DNA of 23,840 nt from the IMG/VR virus record IMGVR_UViG_3300048997_000278, positions 1-23,840 of that record; one strand, 5' to 3'. Positions 1 through 6,634 of the stretch are shown here, one piece after another. Source of the DNA: a virus. The notes under the pieces were generated by a model, which saw nothing but the letters and a program-made list of their open reading frames with translations, was not told the DNA's origin and did not search any database. The position numbers and the translations under genes are program-made. Position 1 is the first letter of the stretch, and every line of letters begins with the position of its first letter.

Positions 1-131
1 GCGATCGCGATCGCCGTTGCCGTTGCGCTGATGCCCAGAAAACCGAGCGCGAGCGGTGCAAGGTAGGGCGCGGCGATCGCGATCGCCACGGCCGCGACGA
101 TGCCGACGATCGCCGCGACCGTCTTGCCCAT
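1..131 (-). CDS. Tail-tip/central tail protein, N-terminus only (runs off left edge)
   Basis: The minus-strand frame opens with ATG at 131 (MGKTVAAIVGIVAAVAIA...) and stays open to base 1, giving 43 codons. The visible part is a hydrophobic Ala/Ile/Val/Gly-rich segment. Short MG-plus-hydrophobic openings of this kind are common on the large central tail or host-specificity proteins of lambda-like and GTA-like phages, and that is also what is expected after an NlpC/P60-type gene. A good ribosome binding site (GAGGTG, 6 bases before ATG) supports the start. It begins 9 bases after the stop of the preceding gene. The identity rests on position and the hydrophobic start only; a small membrane protein such as a holin is an alternative. 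Confidence 0.5.
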   Translation of the reverse strand, partial: MGKTVAAIVGIVAAVAIAIAAPYLAPLALGFLGISATATAIAI

Positions 132-140
132 GAATTCACC

Positions 141-482
141 TCACTTGATGCGCCATGCGCAGTCCGCTCGCCCGATCGGCTGCATCCGGTCGATGCACTC
201 GACGAGCTCACCGCGGACGATCCCGAGTGCGCCGTCGACCATTGCGACGTCGTTGCGCCGCGCGTGCTTGCAGGCGATCGGCGCTCCCAGCACTGCCGTC
301 ACCGCGTCCTTGAGGTTGGTGACGCCGAGCCTCCGATAGAGGTCGGCCGCCTCGCGCCACGATCGAGGGCATCCACCGAGCGCCGCCCACGGATCCTCGC
401 CCGTCGCCTTCAGGACCTGCTCGGCCGCGGGCTCCGCGCAATGACGGGTCCGCCAGTCCGGGTCAGCGCATCGGGCTGTCAT
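141..482 (-). CDS. DUF6950-like tail protein (NlpC/P60-like position)
   Basis: This 113-residue protein starts MTARCADPDWRTRHCAEP. The ATG at 482 lies inside the end of the upstream minor tail gene (20-base overlap); longer in-frame starts exist but would overlap it more. The pattern 'HCA.PAAEQVLKATGEDPWAALGG', a helical middle, 'LGAPIACKHARRNDVAMVDG', then a short 'LGIV' strand resembles the DUF6950 family, which sits at the NlpC/P60 peptidase position between the minor tail protein and the tail-tip protein in lambda-like and GTA-like tails. Relatives usually have an Asp-Cys pair after a Trp-Gly; here it reads Arg-His-Cys. The family call is from memory of the pattern, so moderate; its role in tail-tip assembly is inferred from position. 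Confidence 0.5.
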   Translation of the reverse strand: MTARCADPDWRTRHCAEPAAEQVLKATGEDPWAALGGCPRSWREAADLYRRLGVTNLKDAVTAVLGAPIACKHARRNDVAMVDGALGIVRGELVECIDRMQPIGRADCAWRIK

Positions 483-1122
483 AGCTGAAGCGCGCCCCGC
501 CATCGCTCCCGCCGCCGCCACTGCCGCCGCCGACCGGTGCCGCGCTTTGCTCGGCTTTGGCCCACAGGATCGAGACCTCGGTCAGCCCGGGCACATATTC
601 GAAGAACAGGTCGCCCGGATATTTGCGCTGCTGATATTCATTCGTGAACCGCTTGATCGCCGGGCGGCGCTGGTCGATCGCCCGCGATTCGCCGGTCACC
701 TCGACGCTCAGCGTCGTCCCCGCGTCCGTGATCGTATATTTGTCGAGCCGCCCCTTCCACAGCAGCGCGACCCCGTCGATCTGCTGGAAGGTCTCGTTGA
801 GCGCGCCGACATAGAGCTCGAAAAGCACCCCCCGCACCGCCTGGTCGGCGATGTCGTCCCGGAACTCCGCCGGCACCTTGAGCAGGGTTGCTCGAACGCC
901 GGTCGCGCTTCCGTCGGTCGCTTCGCCGACCGTGTCGATCGCCCCGAACTCGCCCACTCCGATCCAGTTGCGGCTGTTGCCGTCGGCATCGTCGAAGATC
1001 AGCCTTCCCGTTCCACTCCAGCCATAGACAGGGTCCGGTGTCTCGAGCCGCAGCGCGAAGAACGGGCGGACCACCGGCGCATCGATCGCGTCCTGGAGGC
1101 CCGTCGGGATAGGCCGCGGCAT
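463..1122 (-). CDS. Phage minor tail protein
   Basis: The protein has 219 residues and is beta-rich (MPRPIPTGLQDAIDAPVVRP..., later 'LLWKGRLDKYTI', 'LSVEVTGESRAIDQRRP', 'RFTNEYQQRKYPGD..FEYVP'). The last segment, a charged RFT.EYQQ..YPGD motif followed by 'YVPGL', is typical of minor tail proteins encoded upstream of the NlpC/P60-type gene in lambda/HK97-like and GTA-like operons (lambda gpL or GTA gp13 position). The C-terminus is a Gly/Ser-rich flexible tail (about residues 198-212). It starts with ATG one base after the preceding gene's stop. It probably joins the distal tail hub to the tip. I do not recognise a specific named family, so only the general role is claimed. Confidence 0.65.
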   Translation of the reverse strand: MPRPIPTGLQDAIDAPVVRPFFALRLETPDPVYGWSGTGRLIFDDADGNSRNWIGVGEFGAIDTVGEATDGSATGVRATLLKVPAEFRDDIADQAVRGVLFELYVGALNETFQQIDGVALLWKGRLDKYTITDAGTTLSVEVTGESRAIDQRRPAIKRFTNEYQQRKYPGDLFFEYVPGLTEVSILWAKAEQSAAPVGGGSGGGGSDGGARFSYDSPMR

Positions 1123-1123
1123 G

Positions 1124-1405
1124 TCAGAGCCTGCCCATCAAATGTTCGATCCCGAGCGCGGTGACGCCGCAGAGGATGCCCAGCGCCCATGGCGCTGCGC
1201 GCTGCCCCAGCGTCGGGGGCGGGGCCGGTCCATAGCCGACAAATCGCGGGCCATATTCGCCGCACAGCAGCGGCTCGCCTGGCGCCGGCGGTGTCGGGCG
1301 CTCGAGGCGCACCGTTGTCGGGTCGCGGGGCGCAATCGGCGACAGGCTGCGCGGCAGCTTCGTCAGGTCGACCGTCGCTGCGGCGGCGTCGATCGCGACG
1401 TTCAT
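1124..1405 (-). CDS. Small phage protein with one C-terminal membrane segment
   Basis: This 93-residue protein (MNVAIDAAAATVDLTKLPRS...) starts at ATG 1405, overlapping the tape measure stop as ATGA, with a GGAGGG site upstream, so it is translationally coupled. The middle is proline-rich (PTPPAPGEPLL, GYGPAPPPTLG). The last 25 residues form a hydrophobic helix (about WALGILCGVTALGIEHLMG). The same frame continues open far upstream, but that is a shadow of the tape measure gene. It lies between the tape measure and minor tail genes, where GTA-like operons carry distal tail components. The function is not recognised; a small tail-associated membrane protein is a guess. Confidence 0.65.
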   Translation of the reverse strand: MNVAIDAAAATVDLTKLPRSLSPIAPRDPTTVRLERPTPPAPGEPLLCGEYGPRFVGYGPAPPPTLGQRAAPWALGILCGVTALGIEHLMGRL

Positions 1406-3927
1406 CCGCGCGCCCTCCGCCGTGCGTCCTCTCGGATCGCCTGGACCGCTCCGTACTTGGCCATCAGACCCATCTGCTGCACCTCTTCCCGTGTCGCGGC
1501 GTTGCCGGCGAAATTCGGCGCGAAGGACTGGTGGACGTTGTAGGTCGTGCCTCGGTCGTTCGCGGCGCGCGGCATATTGATCCGCGGCACGCGCGGCAGG
1601 ATCACGCCGTTGGTGTTCGGAACGAACAGTTCCGGGAAGCCGCCGTCGCCGACGATGATCGGCTGACCGGCCCCAGCTGGTCCGCCGGCCGCGCGCTTTG
1701 GCACGTGGAGCGCCGACAGGATCGCTCCTTCGGCCACGTCCAGTCCCAGCCTGAGAAGCATGCCGACGACGTCGCCGAGCGCTCCCTTCAGCCCGAGCGC
1801 CTTGGTCGTTGCGCTCACCAGATCGTCGTTGAGCTTCCTGAGGCCCTCGACCTTGATCTCGTCGAGCCGCTCTTTCACCTGATCGAGTTCGTGAGGCAGC
1901 TCGCTGTTGTAGGCTTCGAGCGGGCCCATGGTGCCGCGTTCGACCCGCGACTTGTCCTGCGCCTTCTCGGTGGGCAGGCGGTCGATCTGCGCCTGGATCG
2001 AGCTCGCCTGGTTTTGCAGGTCGATCGACGTCGCGAAGTCTTTGTTCGACTCGATCGTCTTCTTCAGCCGCTCGAGGTCCGCCTCTTTCTGCCGATATTG
2101 AATGTCGAGGATCTCGAGCTGCAGCTTGCGGTGCGCGCCCTGGGTCTTCGCCATGTCGTCGGCGAACTTGAGGTCGTCGATCTGGAACCCGGTGGCCTGC
2201 GCGGCCGCCGCCGCCGCCTGCTGCAGGCCTTCGACATACTTGCGGTGTGCGACGACGGCTTCCTTGGCCGCTGCGAGGTCGTCGACCTGCAGCCTGAGGC
2301 CTTCCGCCTGGGCTTGTGTGATCTGCTTTGCGTCGAGCTGGTGCTGGATCGAAGCGAGCCGGCCCTTGCGCTCGGCCTCGATCTCCTCCGCCGCGAGCTC
2401 GGCTTGTGTGTCGTAGCCGCCGATCAGCTGCCTGCGCGCCGCCAGCGTCTCGACGTCGAGCTGCGCGCTTTCCCTGGCGAACTGGTCGTCGTCGGTCAGC
2501 TGCTTTTGGGCCGCGCGCGCGGCGGCGCTCTCGGCCGACGCAGCCTGCGAGCGGCTTCCCTCGATGTGGAAGTGCCCCTTCTCCTTGTAGACCGCGCTGA
2601 GGCTCACGCCCTGTGCGCCGTAGAGCTTCTTCAGCTTCTCGGCCGACAGACCAGGAGCGAAGGCGATGTCGAGCGCCCACTTGCCGTTCACACCCTCGTG
2701 CGCGCTGGTCCCTGGCGCCGCGACCGGATTGCCCGGCCTGCGCACGCTCGGATCATTGTACAGCTCGGCCTGGTGCGCGGTGCTTCGGTAGCCGCTGGTA
2801 ACCGTCAGTCCCGCAGCCTTGGCGATCGCCTCGGCGTCGGCGAAACCGATCTGCTTGCCGAACTCGCCGCTGCCCTTGCGCCCATGTTCCTGGGCCGCCT
2901 TGACCGCGGCTTCCTTCTGCCGCTCGAGCGTCGCGATCTGGCGGATCAGCTCGTCGCCGACCTTGTGCTCGGCAACCGCGCGCTGCCGGGCTTTCTCGAT
3001 CAGCTGGTCGTAGTGCTTCTTGATGAGCTCGACCGGGTCCTCGGTGGTGGCCGCCTGCTTGAAGACCGCCGACGTGGCCTCCTCGATCTGCTGGTTCGCC
3101 GTGACGAGGTCGCCTCTGGCCTTGGCCAGCTTGCTCTCGAATGCGTCGAGCGCGCCGAGTTTCGTGTCCAGCCCTAGCGAGGCAATTTCACCGCGCTGAC
3201 CGGGTCCGGAAGATCGCGCCTTCTGGACCTCGTATAGCGACCTGGCGAGCGAGATGTTGGCGGATGCCTCGCTGATGATCGCCTCGAGGCGGAGCTTGGC
3301 GGTGATCGCCGCCGCAAGGGTCTTCTCGGCCTGCGAATGCTCGGCATCGTTGACCTTGTCGAGCGCCTCCTTGTTCTTTCGGAGCGCATCCTCGACGCCC
3401 TCGAGCGTATTTTGCCAGACGCGGTTGGCTTGCTCGTTGAGCTGCGCCTGGTGCGCCTGCTGGCGCATCTTTTCGACCAGGCCGCCGATCGACTCCGACG
3501 CGCCGCCGGTCCGCGCGATGAGCTGGGTGAGCACGCTGACGCCAAGCAAGACGGCGATGCCCCACGGGCCGCCCATGAATCCGGCAAGCTTGCCCAGCAC
3601 GCCGCCGCCGCCCGACCCGCCGAGAAACGTCGCCGCCTCGGCCAGTCGGCCCATCTCAAGCGTCATGATGCGCAGCGGCGAGAAGCCCGCCGCGTACGCG
3701 TCGACGCTCGCCGTGACGACGTGGCTCAGCTCCATCTGCGCGATTCGCGTCTGGCCGAATGCCCGCCCGAGGCGCTGGTGCGCGACTTCCGACGTGGCCA
3801 GCGAAGTGTTCATGTCGCCGGTGCTCTGGCGGACCACTCGCGCGAGGTTTTGGAGCTCGCGCTGGGCGACCGCGATGTTGGCGTCGACCTGGAGGACGAG
3901 CTGGGCGATCTGGCGGTCGCTCGCCAT
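1402..3927 (-). CDS. Tail tape measure protein with embedded M15/VanY-like peptidase domain
   Basis: At 841 residues this is the longest gene here, as expected for a tape measure protein that sets tail length. It is mostly helical and coiled coil (about 1-60, 150-350, 460-700), with a Gly-rich hydrophobic segment (about 102-135) that may insert in membrane. Residues about 355-457 look like a D-Ala-D-Ala carboxypeptidase/VanY (peptidase M15) domain: 'TSGYRSTAHQAELY', then S-x-H410 with D420 in 'WALDIAF', then 'GHFHIE' with H452 and H454, matching the zinc-binding His/Asp/His layout. The C-terminus carries the Gly/Pro-rich 'GEXGF.ELFVP' type segment common in tape measure proteins (here GDGGFPELFVP). 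ATG has a strong AAGGAGG site and follows the chaperone stop by 2 bases. The peptidase probably locally opens peptidoglycan during DNA injection (inferred). Confidence 0.92.
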   Translation of the reverse strand: MASDRQIAQLVLQVDANIAVAQRELQNLARVVRQSTGDMNTSLATSEVAHQRLGRAFGQTRIAQMELSHVVTASVDAYAAGFSPLRIMTLEMGRLAEAATFLGGSGGGGVLGKLAGFMGGPWGIAVLLGVSVLTQLIARTGGASESIGGLVEKMRQQAHQAQLNEQANRVWQNTLEGVEDALRKNKEALDKVNDAEHSQAEKTLAAAITAKLRLEAIISEASANISLARSLYEVQKARSSGPGQRGEIASLGLDTKLGALDAFESKLAKARGDLVTANQQIEEATSAVFKQAATTEDPVELIKKHYDQLIEKARQRAVAEHKVGDELIRQIATLERQKEAAVKAAQEHGRKGSGEFGKQIGFADAEAIAKAAGLTVTSGYRSTAHQAELYNDPSVRRPGNPVAAPGTSAHEGVNGKWALDIAFAPGLSAEKLKKLYGAQGVSLSAVYKEKGHFHIEGSRSQAASAESAAARAAQKQLTDDDQFARESAQLDVETLAARRQLIGGYDTQAELAAEEIEAERKGRLASIQHQLDAKQITQAQAEGLRLQVDDLAAAKEAVVAHRKYVEGLQQAAAAAAQATGFQIDDLKFADDMAKTQGAHRKLQLEILDIQYRQKEADLERLKKTIESNKDFATSIDLQNQASSIQAQIDRLPTEKAQDKSRVERGTMGPLEAYNSELPHELDQVKERLDEIKVEGLRKLNDDLVSATTKALGLKGALGDVVGMLLRLGLDVAEGAILSALHVPKRAAGGPAGAGQPIIVGDGGFPELFVPNTNGVILPRVPRINMPRAANDRGTTYNVHQSFAPNFAGNAATREEVQQMGLMAKYGAVQAIREDARRRARG

Positions 3928-3929
3928 GC

Positions 3930-4049
3930 TCAGTCCTCCTTCGGGCAGTTGATCATCCGCCAGCCTTCATAGCCGGCGAAGAACTCGTGGCTGGTCGCAT
4001 CCATGAACTGGCGCGCGCTCCATCCCAGCGCGGCCAGAGCGAAGCCCAT
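3930..4049 (-). CDS. Small tail assembly chaperone (GTA gp10.1/Phage_TAC_6-like)
   Basis: This 39-residue ORF (MGFALAALGWSARQFMDATS...) begins in a TGATG stop/start overlap with the preceding chaperone-like gene and ends 2 bases before the tape measure ATG. Its pattern, a short helix, a 'GW...F...T..EF....EG' core and a charged end, fits the DUF2376/Phage_TAC_6 family that sits immediately upstream of the tape measure gene in alphaproteobacterial GTAs. Tail assembly chaperones coat the tape measure protein before the tube polymerises. Placement and coupling are clear; the family call relies on the weak W/F/T/E pattern in a very short protein. Confidence 0.65.
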   Translation of the reverse strand: MGFALAALGWSARQFMDATSHEFFAGYEGWRMINCPKED

Positions 4050-4492
4050 CAGGCGGCGGTCGGGGTCGGCTCCGTCGTCGTCATCCCCGCCGCCTTCACT
4101 TCCCCCGACGCGGTATATCCGCCGGCGATCGCGCCGGTGAAGATGACCGCTAGCCGGCGCGAAACCTCGACCGGCCCGGCCTCATAAATGAGGTCGGCGC
4201 AGCGCTCGGGCTTGGCGCCCTTGTAATCGGCCGCCGCTTCCGGATCGAAGGCGCCGTAGGCGCGCATCAGCTCGGCGACGCAGACGCCGAGATCTCCAAC
4301 GGACAGCGCCAGCGATCCGGCCTGCACGGTGAGCTGGGTCAGGGACTTGCCCAGCAGCTCCTCGATGTTGGTGATTGCCTGGCGCGCCGGGCGCAGCTTG
4401 TACCGGCTGCCCCCGAGGTCGACGCTGAGCTGCCCGAGCAGGTCGAGCGTCGGCTCGGCCGCCGTTTCGGCCTCAGGCTTGCTCTTCGCCAT
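4049..4492 (-). CDS. GTA gp10-like tail assembly protein (Phage_TAC_11-like)
   Basis: The protein has 147 residues (MAKSKPEAETAAEPTLDL...). It has a beta start ('LSVDLGGSRYKLRPARQAITNIEELLGKSL') followed by helices ('LSVGDLGVCVAELMRAYG'), resembling the GTA gp10 family encoded between the major tail protein and the tape measure protein. The ATG at 4492 is chosen because a GGAGG site lies 6 bases upstream; an ATG at 4498 would abut that site. It overlaps the previous gene by 20 bases and the next by TGATG. Proteins at this position act as tail assembly chaperones in related systems; the exact role here is inferred. Confidence 0.7.
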   Translation of the reverse strand: MAKSKPEAETAAEPTLDLLGQLSVDLGGSRYKLRPARQAITNIEELLGKSLTQLTVQAGSLALSVGDLGVCVAELMRAYGAFDPEAAADYKGAKPERCADLIYEAGPVEVSRRLAVIFTGAIAGGYTASGEVKAAGMTTTEPTPTAA

Positions 4493-4808
4493 TGGCATCC
4501 TCCAGCGAGTCATCGCCCTCGGCGGAGCCGGCGTCGGCCGCCGGCTCGCTGGCGGGCTCGTCGTCGCCGTACAGCTCGCGCACCAGCGCCCGCACTTCGG
4601 CGACACCGGCATGCTCGATCCGCACGGCCAGGTCGTGCACATCGTGCTCGGCCTTGAGGCATGCGTGGAGCGCCTTTGCGACGATACCGGCGAACAGGTT
4701 GCCGTCGAGCAGCCGGCGCATCGCTGCGACCGATTGCCCGCTGCTCTCGACCAGGCGCTCCGGATCGGGAGCGCCGACTTTCAGCTTCAGCTGACCGATT
4801 TGGATCAT
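4473..4808 (-). CDS. Hypothetical tail-region protein with acidic C-terminus
   Basis: The protein has 111 residues and starts ATG at 4808, 4 bases after the major tail protein stop. The first 80 residues are helical with conserved-looking hydrophobics (FAGIVAKALHACLKAEHDVHDLAV, VRALVRELYG). The last 30 residues are strongly acidic and Ala/Ser-rich (GDDEPASEP..., EGDDSLEDANGEEQA). It lies between the major tail and GTA gp10-like genes, where tail chaperones are found, so a chaperone or tube-associated role is plausible. I do not recognise the family. Ribosome binding site is weak (GAGCTAGAGCG). Confidence 0.6.
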   Translation of the reverse strand: MIQIGQLKLKVGAPDPERLVESSGQSVAAMRRLLDGNLFAGIVAKALHACLKAEHDVHDLAVRIEHAGVAEVRALVRELYGDDEPASEPAADAGSAEGDDSLEDANGEEQA

Positions 4809-4812
4809 CGCT

Positions 4813-5235
4813 CTAGCTCAGCGCGTCGGTCGTCGGCGCCGCGGCCGACACAAGCGTGCCCGTCGCCTTGACCGCGTCGTTCATGTCGAACGTCGTGTTG
4901 AGGTCGGTGCAGTACAGCGAGCCTAGGAACACGACCGTCGAGCCCTTCTTGATCTGGAAGTTCTTCGGCGTCGAGCTCGAGGCCAGCGCGAACGTCTCGA
5001 ACGCGGTGTAGCCAAGCGCGTCGGGAAGGTCCGGGATCAGCGCGAACGCGATCGACAGGGTGCGCAGGCCAGGCGCCTGCGTGCCGTAAGGCGCATTGTC
5101 CTTGGTCGACGTGTCGATCGTCGCGCCGTTGCGCGTGATCGAGAGGTTCTGCTGGCCCTTGATCTCGGTGAAGACCTCGGGGCCGGCGCCGTCGCCGATG
5201 AACAGGCGGTAGTCATTGCCGAGCTTCTTGGCCAC
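4813..5235 (-). CDS. Major tail tube protein
   Basis: The protein has 140 residues (MAKKLGNDYRLFIGDGAG...). The opening 'KLGNDYRLFIGDG...FTEIKGQQNLSITRNGATIDTSTKDN' and the following beta-rich segments are characteristic of TP901-1/GTA gp9-type major tail proteins, which polymerise into the tail tube. The start is GTG at 5235, chosen over an out-of-frame ATG at 5240 because the GTG frame is the long one and a GGAG site sits 7 bases upstream. Upstream lies a hairpin/T-run and a 24-base block shared with the major capsid gene leader. It is followed after 4 bases by a small tail gene. As in other siphophages it should be one of the most abundant virion proteins. Confidence 0.9.
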   Translation of the reverse strand: MAKKLGNDYRLFIGDGAGPEVFTEIKGQQNLSITRNGATIDTSTKDNAPYGTQAPGLRTLSIAFALIPDLPDALGYTAFETFALASSSTPKNFQIKKGSTVVFLGSLYCTDLNTTFDMNDAVKATGTLVSAAAPTTDALS

Positions 5236-5240
5236 GACAT

Positions 5241-5264
5241 TTCTCCAAAGAAAAAGCCCGCCGG
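5241..5264. repeat. 24-base leader element, copy 1 (before major tail gene)
   Basis: Identical over all 24 bases to 12755-12778. On the minus strand it contains the second arm of a GC hairpin, a five-T run and the GGAG ribosome binding site for the gene that follows. The two copies precede the two main virion structural genes, major tail (here) and major capsid. Confidence 0.85.
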
Positions 5265-5274
5265 TGGCGGGCTT
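5251..5274 (-). terminator. Intrinsic-terminator-like hairpin before the major tail gene
   Basis: On the minus strand the stem AAGCCCGCC/GGCGGGCTT (5254-5262 with 5266-5274, 9 bp, 3-base loop) is followed by TTTTT-type sequence (5251-5255). Structurally this is a Rho-independent terminator. It ends only about 15 bases before the GTG of the major tail gene, leaving no room for a promoter in between. A weaker second hairpin, CCCCG/CGGGG (5298-5302 with 5308-5312), lies further upstream in the same 99-base gap. Confidence 0.7.
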
Positions 5275-5334
5275 GGTTGAGGTAGGTGGCTTGCCTCCCC
5301 CGATGGCCGGGGTTTGCCGTGTGGCGGATCTTAA

Positions 5335-5742
5335 TCAGGCGGGCTGGACGAACATCTCGAACAGCAGCTTGTCGAAGTAGGTTTCGCCGTCTTCCATCAG
5401 CTCGGGGTCGGCCGACAGGAACACGGGTCTTCCGAGCTCCGCGCCGGTCGCGGTGATGACCTGTCCCTCGAGCGCGGTGCGGACCGCGCTGTTGAGCGCG
5501 TAGAGCTCGGTCGCATCGGGCCTGCGCACGTAGGTGAACACCGGGACCGTCGCCTTTTCGAAGCCGCCGTCCTTGGCCTCGGGGGCGATGAGCGCGACCA
5601 GGCCGATGATGACCAGCCCTTTCGCCACCAGATCGGCGTCCTCGGGCGCATTCTGCCACACGTCGCCGAGCGAAGTGACGCCGCTGCTGCCCTCGAGGGC
5701 CGTGAACACGGCCTCCTGGACGGCGGTCTGGAGGTCAATCAT
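5335..5742 (-). CDS. DUF3168 tail completion/terminator protein (GTA gp8-like)
   Basis: The protein has 135 residues (MIDLQTAVQEAVFTALEG...). The order 'L..AV..AL......V...VWQNAPEDAD...VIIG', 'Y.RRPDATELYALNSAVRTAL', then a beta/alpha end with 'F.MFVQPA', fits the DUF3168 family, whose GTA and SPP1-like members cap the tail tube and join it to the head. It starts ATG at 5742, 23 bases after the gp10-like stop, without a clear ribosome binding site. It is the last gene before the hairpin gap leading to the major tail gene. Confidence 0.8.
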   Translation of the reverse strand: MIDLQTAVQEAVFTALEGSSGVTSLGDVWQNAPEDADLVAKGLVIIGLVALIAPEAKDGGFEKATVPVFTYVRRPDATELYALNSAVRTALEGQVITATGAELGRPVFLSADPELMEDGETYFDKLLFEMFVQPA

Positions 5743-5765
5743 CGCGCGGCGATCGGCTCGAACCG

Positions 5766-6290
5766 TCAGTCATCGGAAGCTCCCGCCACGGCGCGCTGCA
5801 GCGCTCGGCCCCAGATCTTGCGGAAGGGGCCATAAATCTCCTCGCGGCTCACCGTGTAGAGGAACGGGTGCGGGGGGACGCCGTTGAGCCGGACGTCGCG
5901 CCGGCGGCGCGCTCTGAGCAGCCGCCCGCGAATCCCCGTTGCGGTAATCTTTTCCTGCTTCTCGAGCGTGTTGCCCCGGAAGCCGATCCGGTGGCCGTGC
6001 TCGACCAGGTAGCCGTAGAACAGCTTCTTGTTGACCGCCTTGCCGACCAGCCCGACCTTGAGGCTCAGCCGCTTGGGCGGCACCCGGTACGACAGCCCCG
6101 ATTTCAGCGCGCCTGGCGGCAAACCCTTGCGCTTCTTGCCCGAATAGACCGGGACCTTCGACTGCGCCCTTGCGAGCAGCATCTTCCCCGTCGCGTTCAT
6201 CTGCTTGCGGATCTCGTCGGCGACGTCATCCGGCAGCTGCTTGATGATCCTGGCGAATGAGCGCTCGCCGCGAATCCGTCTCCCGGGCAT
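5766..6290 (-). CDS. HK97 gp10-like tail/head-tail joining protein
   Basis: The protein has 174 residues, starting MPGRRIRGERSFARIIKQLP at ATG 6290 in a TGATG overlap with the previous stop; earlier in-frame starts would overlap that gene. 'RIIKQLPDDVADEIRKQMNATGKMLLARAQSKVPVYSG' followed by 'GALKSGLSYRV', 'YGYLVEHGHRIG' and 'PHPFLYTVSRE' is the HK97 gp10 layout: an N-terminal helix, the P...G.LK(R)S core, the VE.G motif and 'PHPFL'. Members sit at the head-tail interface or tail completion step. The basic insert 'RGRLLRARRRRDVRLNG' (about 132-148) is unusually arginine-rich. Confidence 0.85.
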   Translation of the reverse strand: MPGRRIRGERSFARIIKQLPDDVADEIRKQMNATGKMLLARAQSKVPVYSGKKRKGLPPGALKSGLSYRVPPKRLSLKVGLVGKAVNKKLFYGYLVEHGHRIGFRGNTLEKQEKITATGIRGRLLRARRRRDVRLNGVPPHPFLYTVSREEIYGPFRKIWGRALQRAVAGASDD

Positions 6291-6634
6291 CAGCTCGCCG
6301 AGCCCTGCGGCGCCAGCGTGCTCGCCTGGATCATTGTCCACTGGCGCGTGCCCAGCTTGTCCTCGGCCACGTGGATGTTGAGCTCGCGTGCGTCCCACAC
6401 GATCTGGTCTGCCGGCTTCAGGTCATCGCGGAAGCGGATCCGGATCTCGAATGTCGAGATGCCCTGGAGCACGTGGCCAATGACGGCCTCGCGGCCGTTG
6501 AGGCTGACCACCTCGGCCGAGAGATTGGCGGCGACGGTCGTCCAGCTTCGGTCCTGCCCGCCGCGGGCATTTTTGACGTTGACCTGGCGCCGGATCGTGA
6601 TCCGCTCGCGCAACCTGCCGGCGTCGAAATTCAT
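6290..6634 (-). CDS. Head closure protein (SPP1 gp16/Phage_H_T_join-like)
   Basis: The protein has 114 residues: 'AGRLRERITIRRQVNVKNARGGQDRSWTTVAANLSAEVVSLNGREAV' then 'ISTFEIRIRFRDDLKPADQIVWDARELNIH'. This is the typical head-tail adaptor pattern of G.LR.RI.I.R....N..GG....W, A.V..L.GRE, and I.YR..I...D.I.W..R..NI. Members close the capsid after packaging. ATGA overlap with the preceding connector gene and TGATG overlap with the following one make a three-gene coupled connector set, as in GTA and HK97-type operons. Confidence 0.88.
   Translation of the reverse strand: MNFDAGRLRERITIRRQVNVKNARGGQDRSWTTVAANLSAEVVSLNGREAVIGHVLQGISTFEIRIRFRDDLKPADQIVWDARELNIHVAEDKLGTRQWTMIQASTLAPQGSAS

Noticed and set aside
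1-87. Repeated GCGATCGC palindromes at the left edge
   Set aside because: They encode Ala-Ile runs in the hydrophobic start of the tail gene, so codon use explains them.
1189-3177. 662-aa plus-strand open frame opposite the tape measure gene
   Set aside because: It is the antisense shadow of a well-supported tape measure gene in high-GC DNA, with Leu/Arg/Asp-rich sequence and no ribosome binding site or family features.
4473-4642. Possible lambda G/GT-like programmed frameshift between the 111-aa and gp10-like genes
   Set aside because: The open overlap exists, but the shift would be +1 and no slippery heptamer is visible; the downstream gene has its own GGAGG site.
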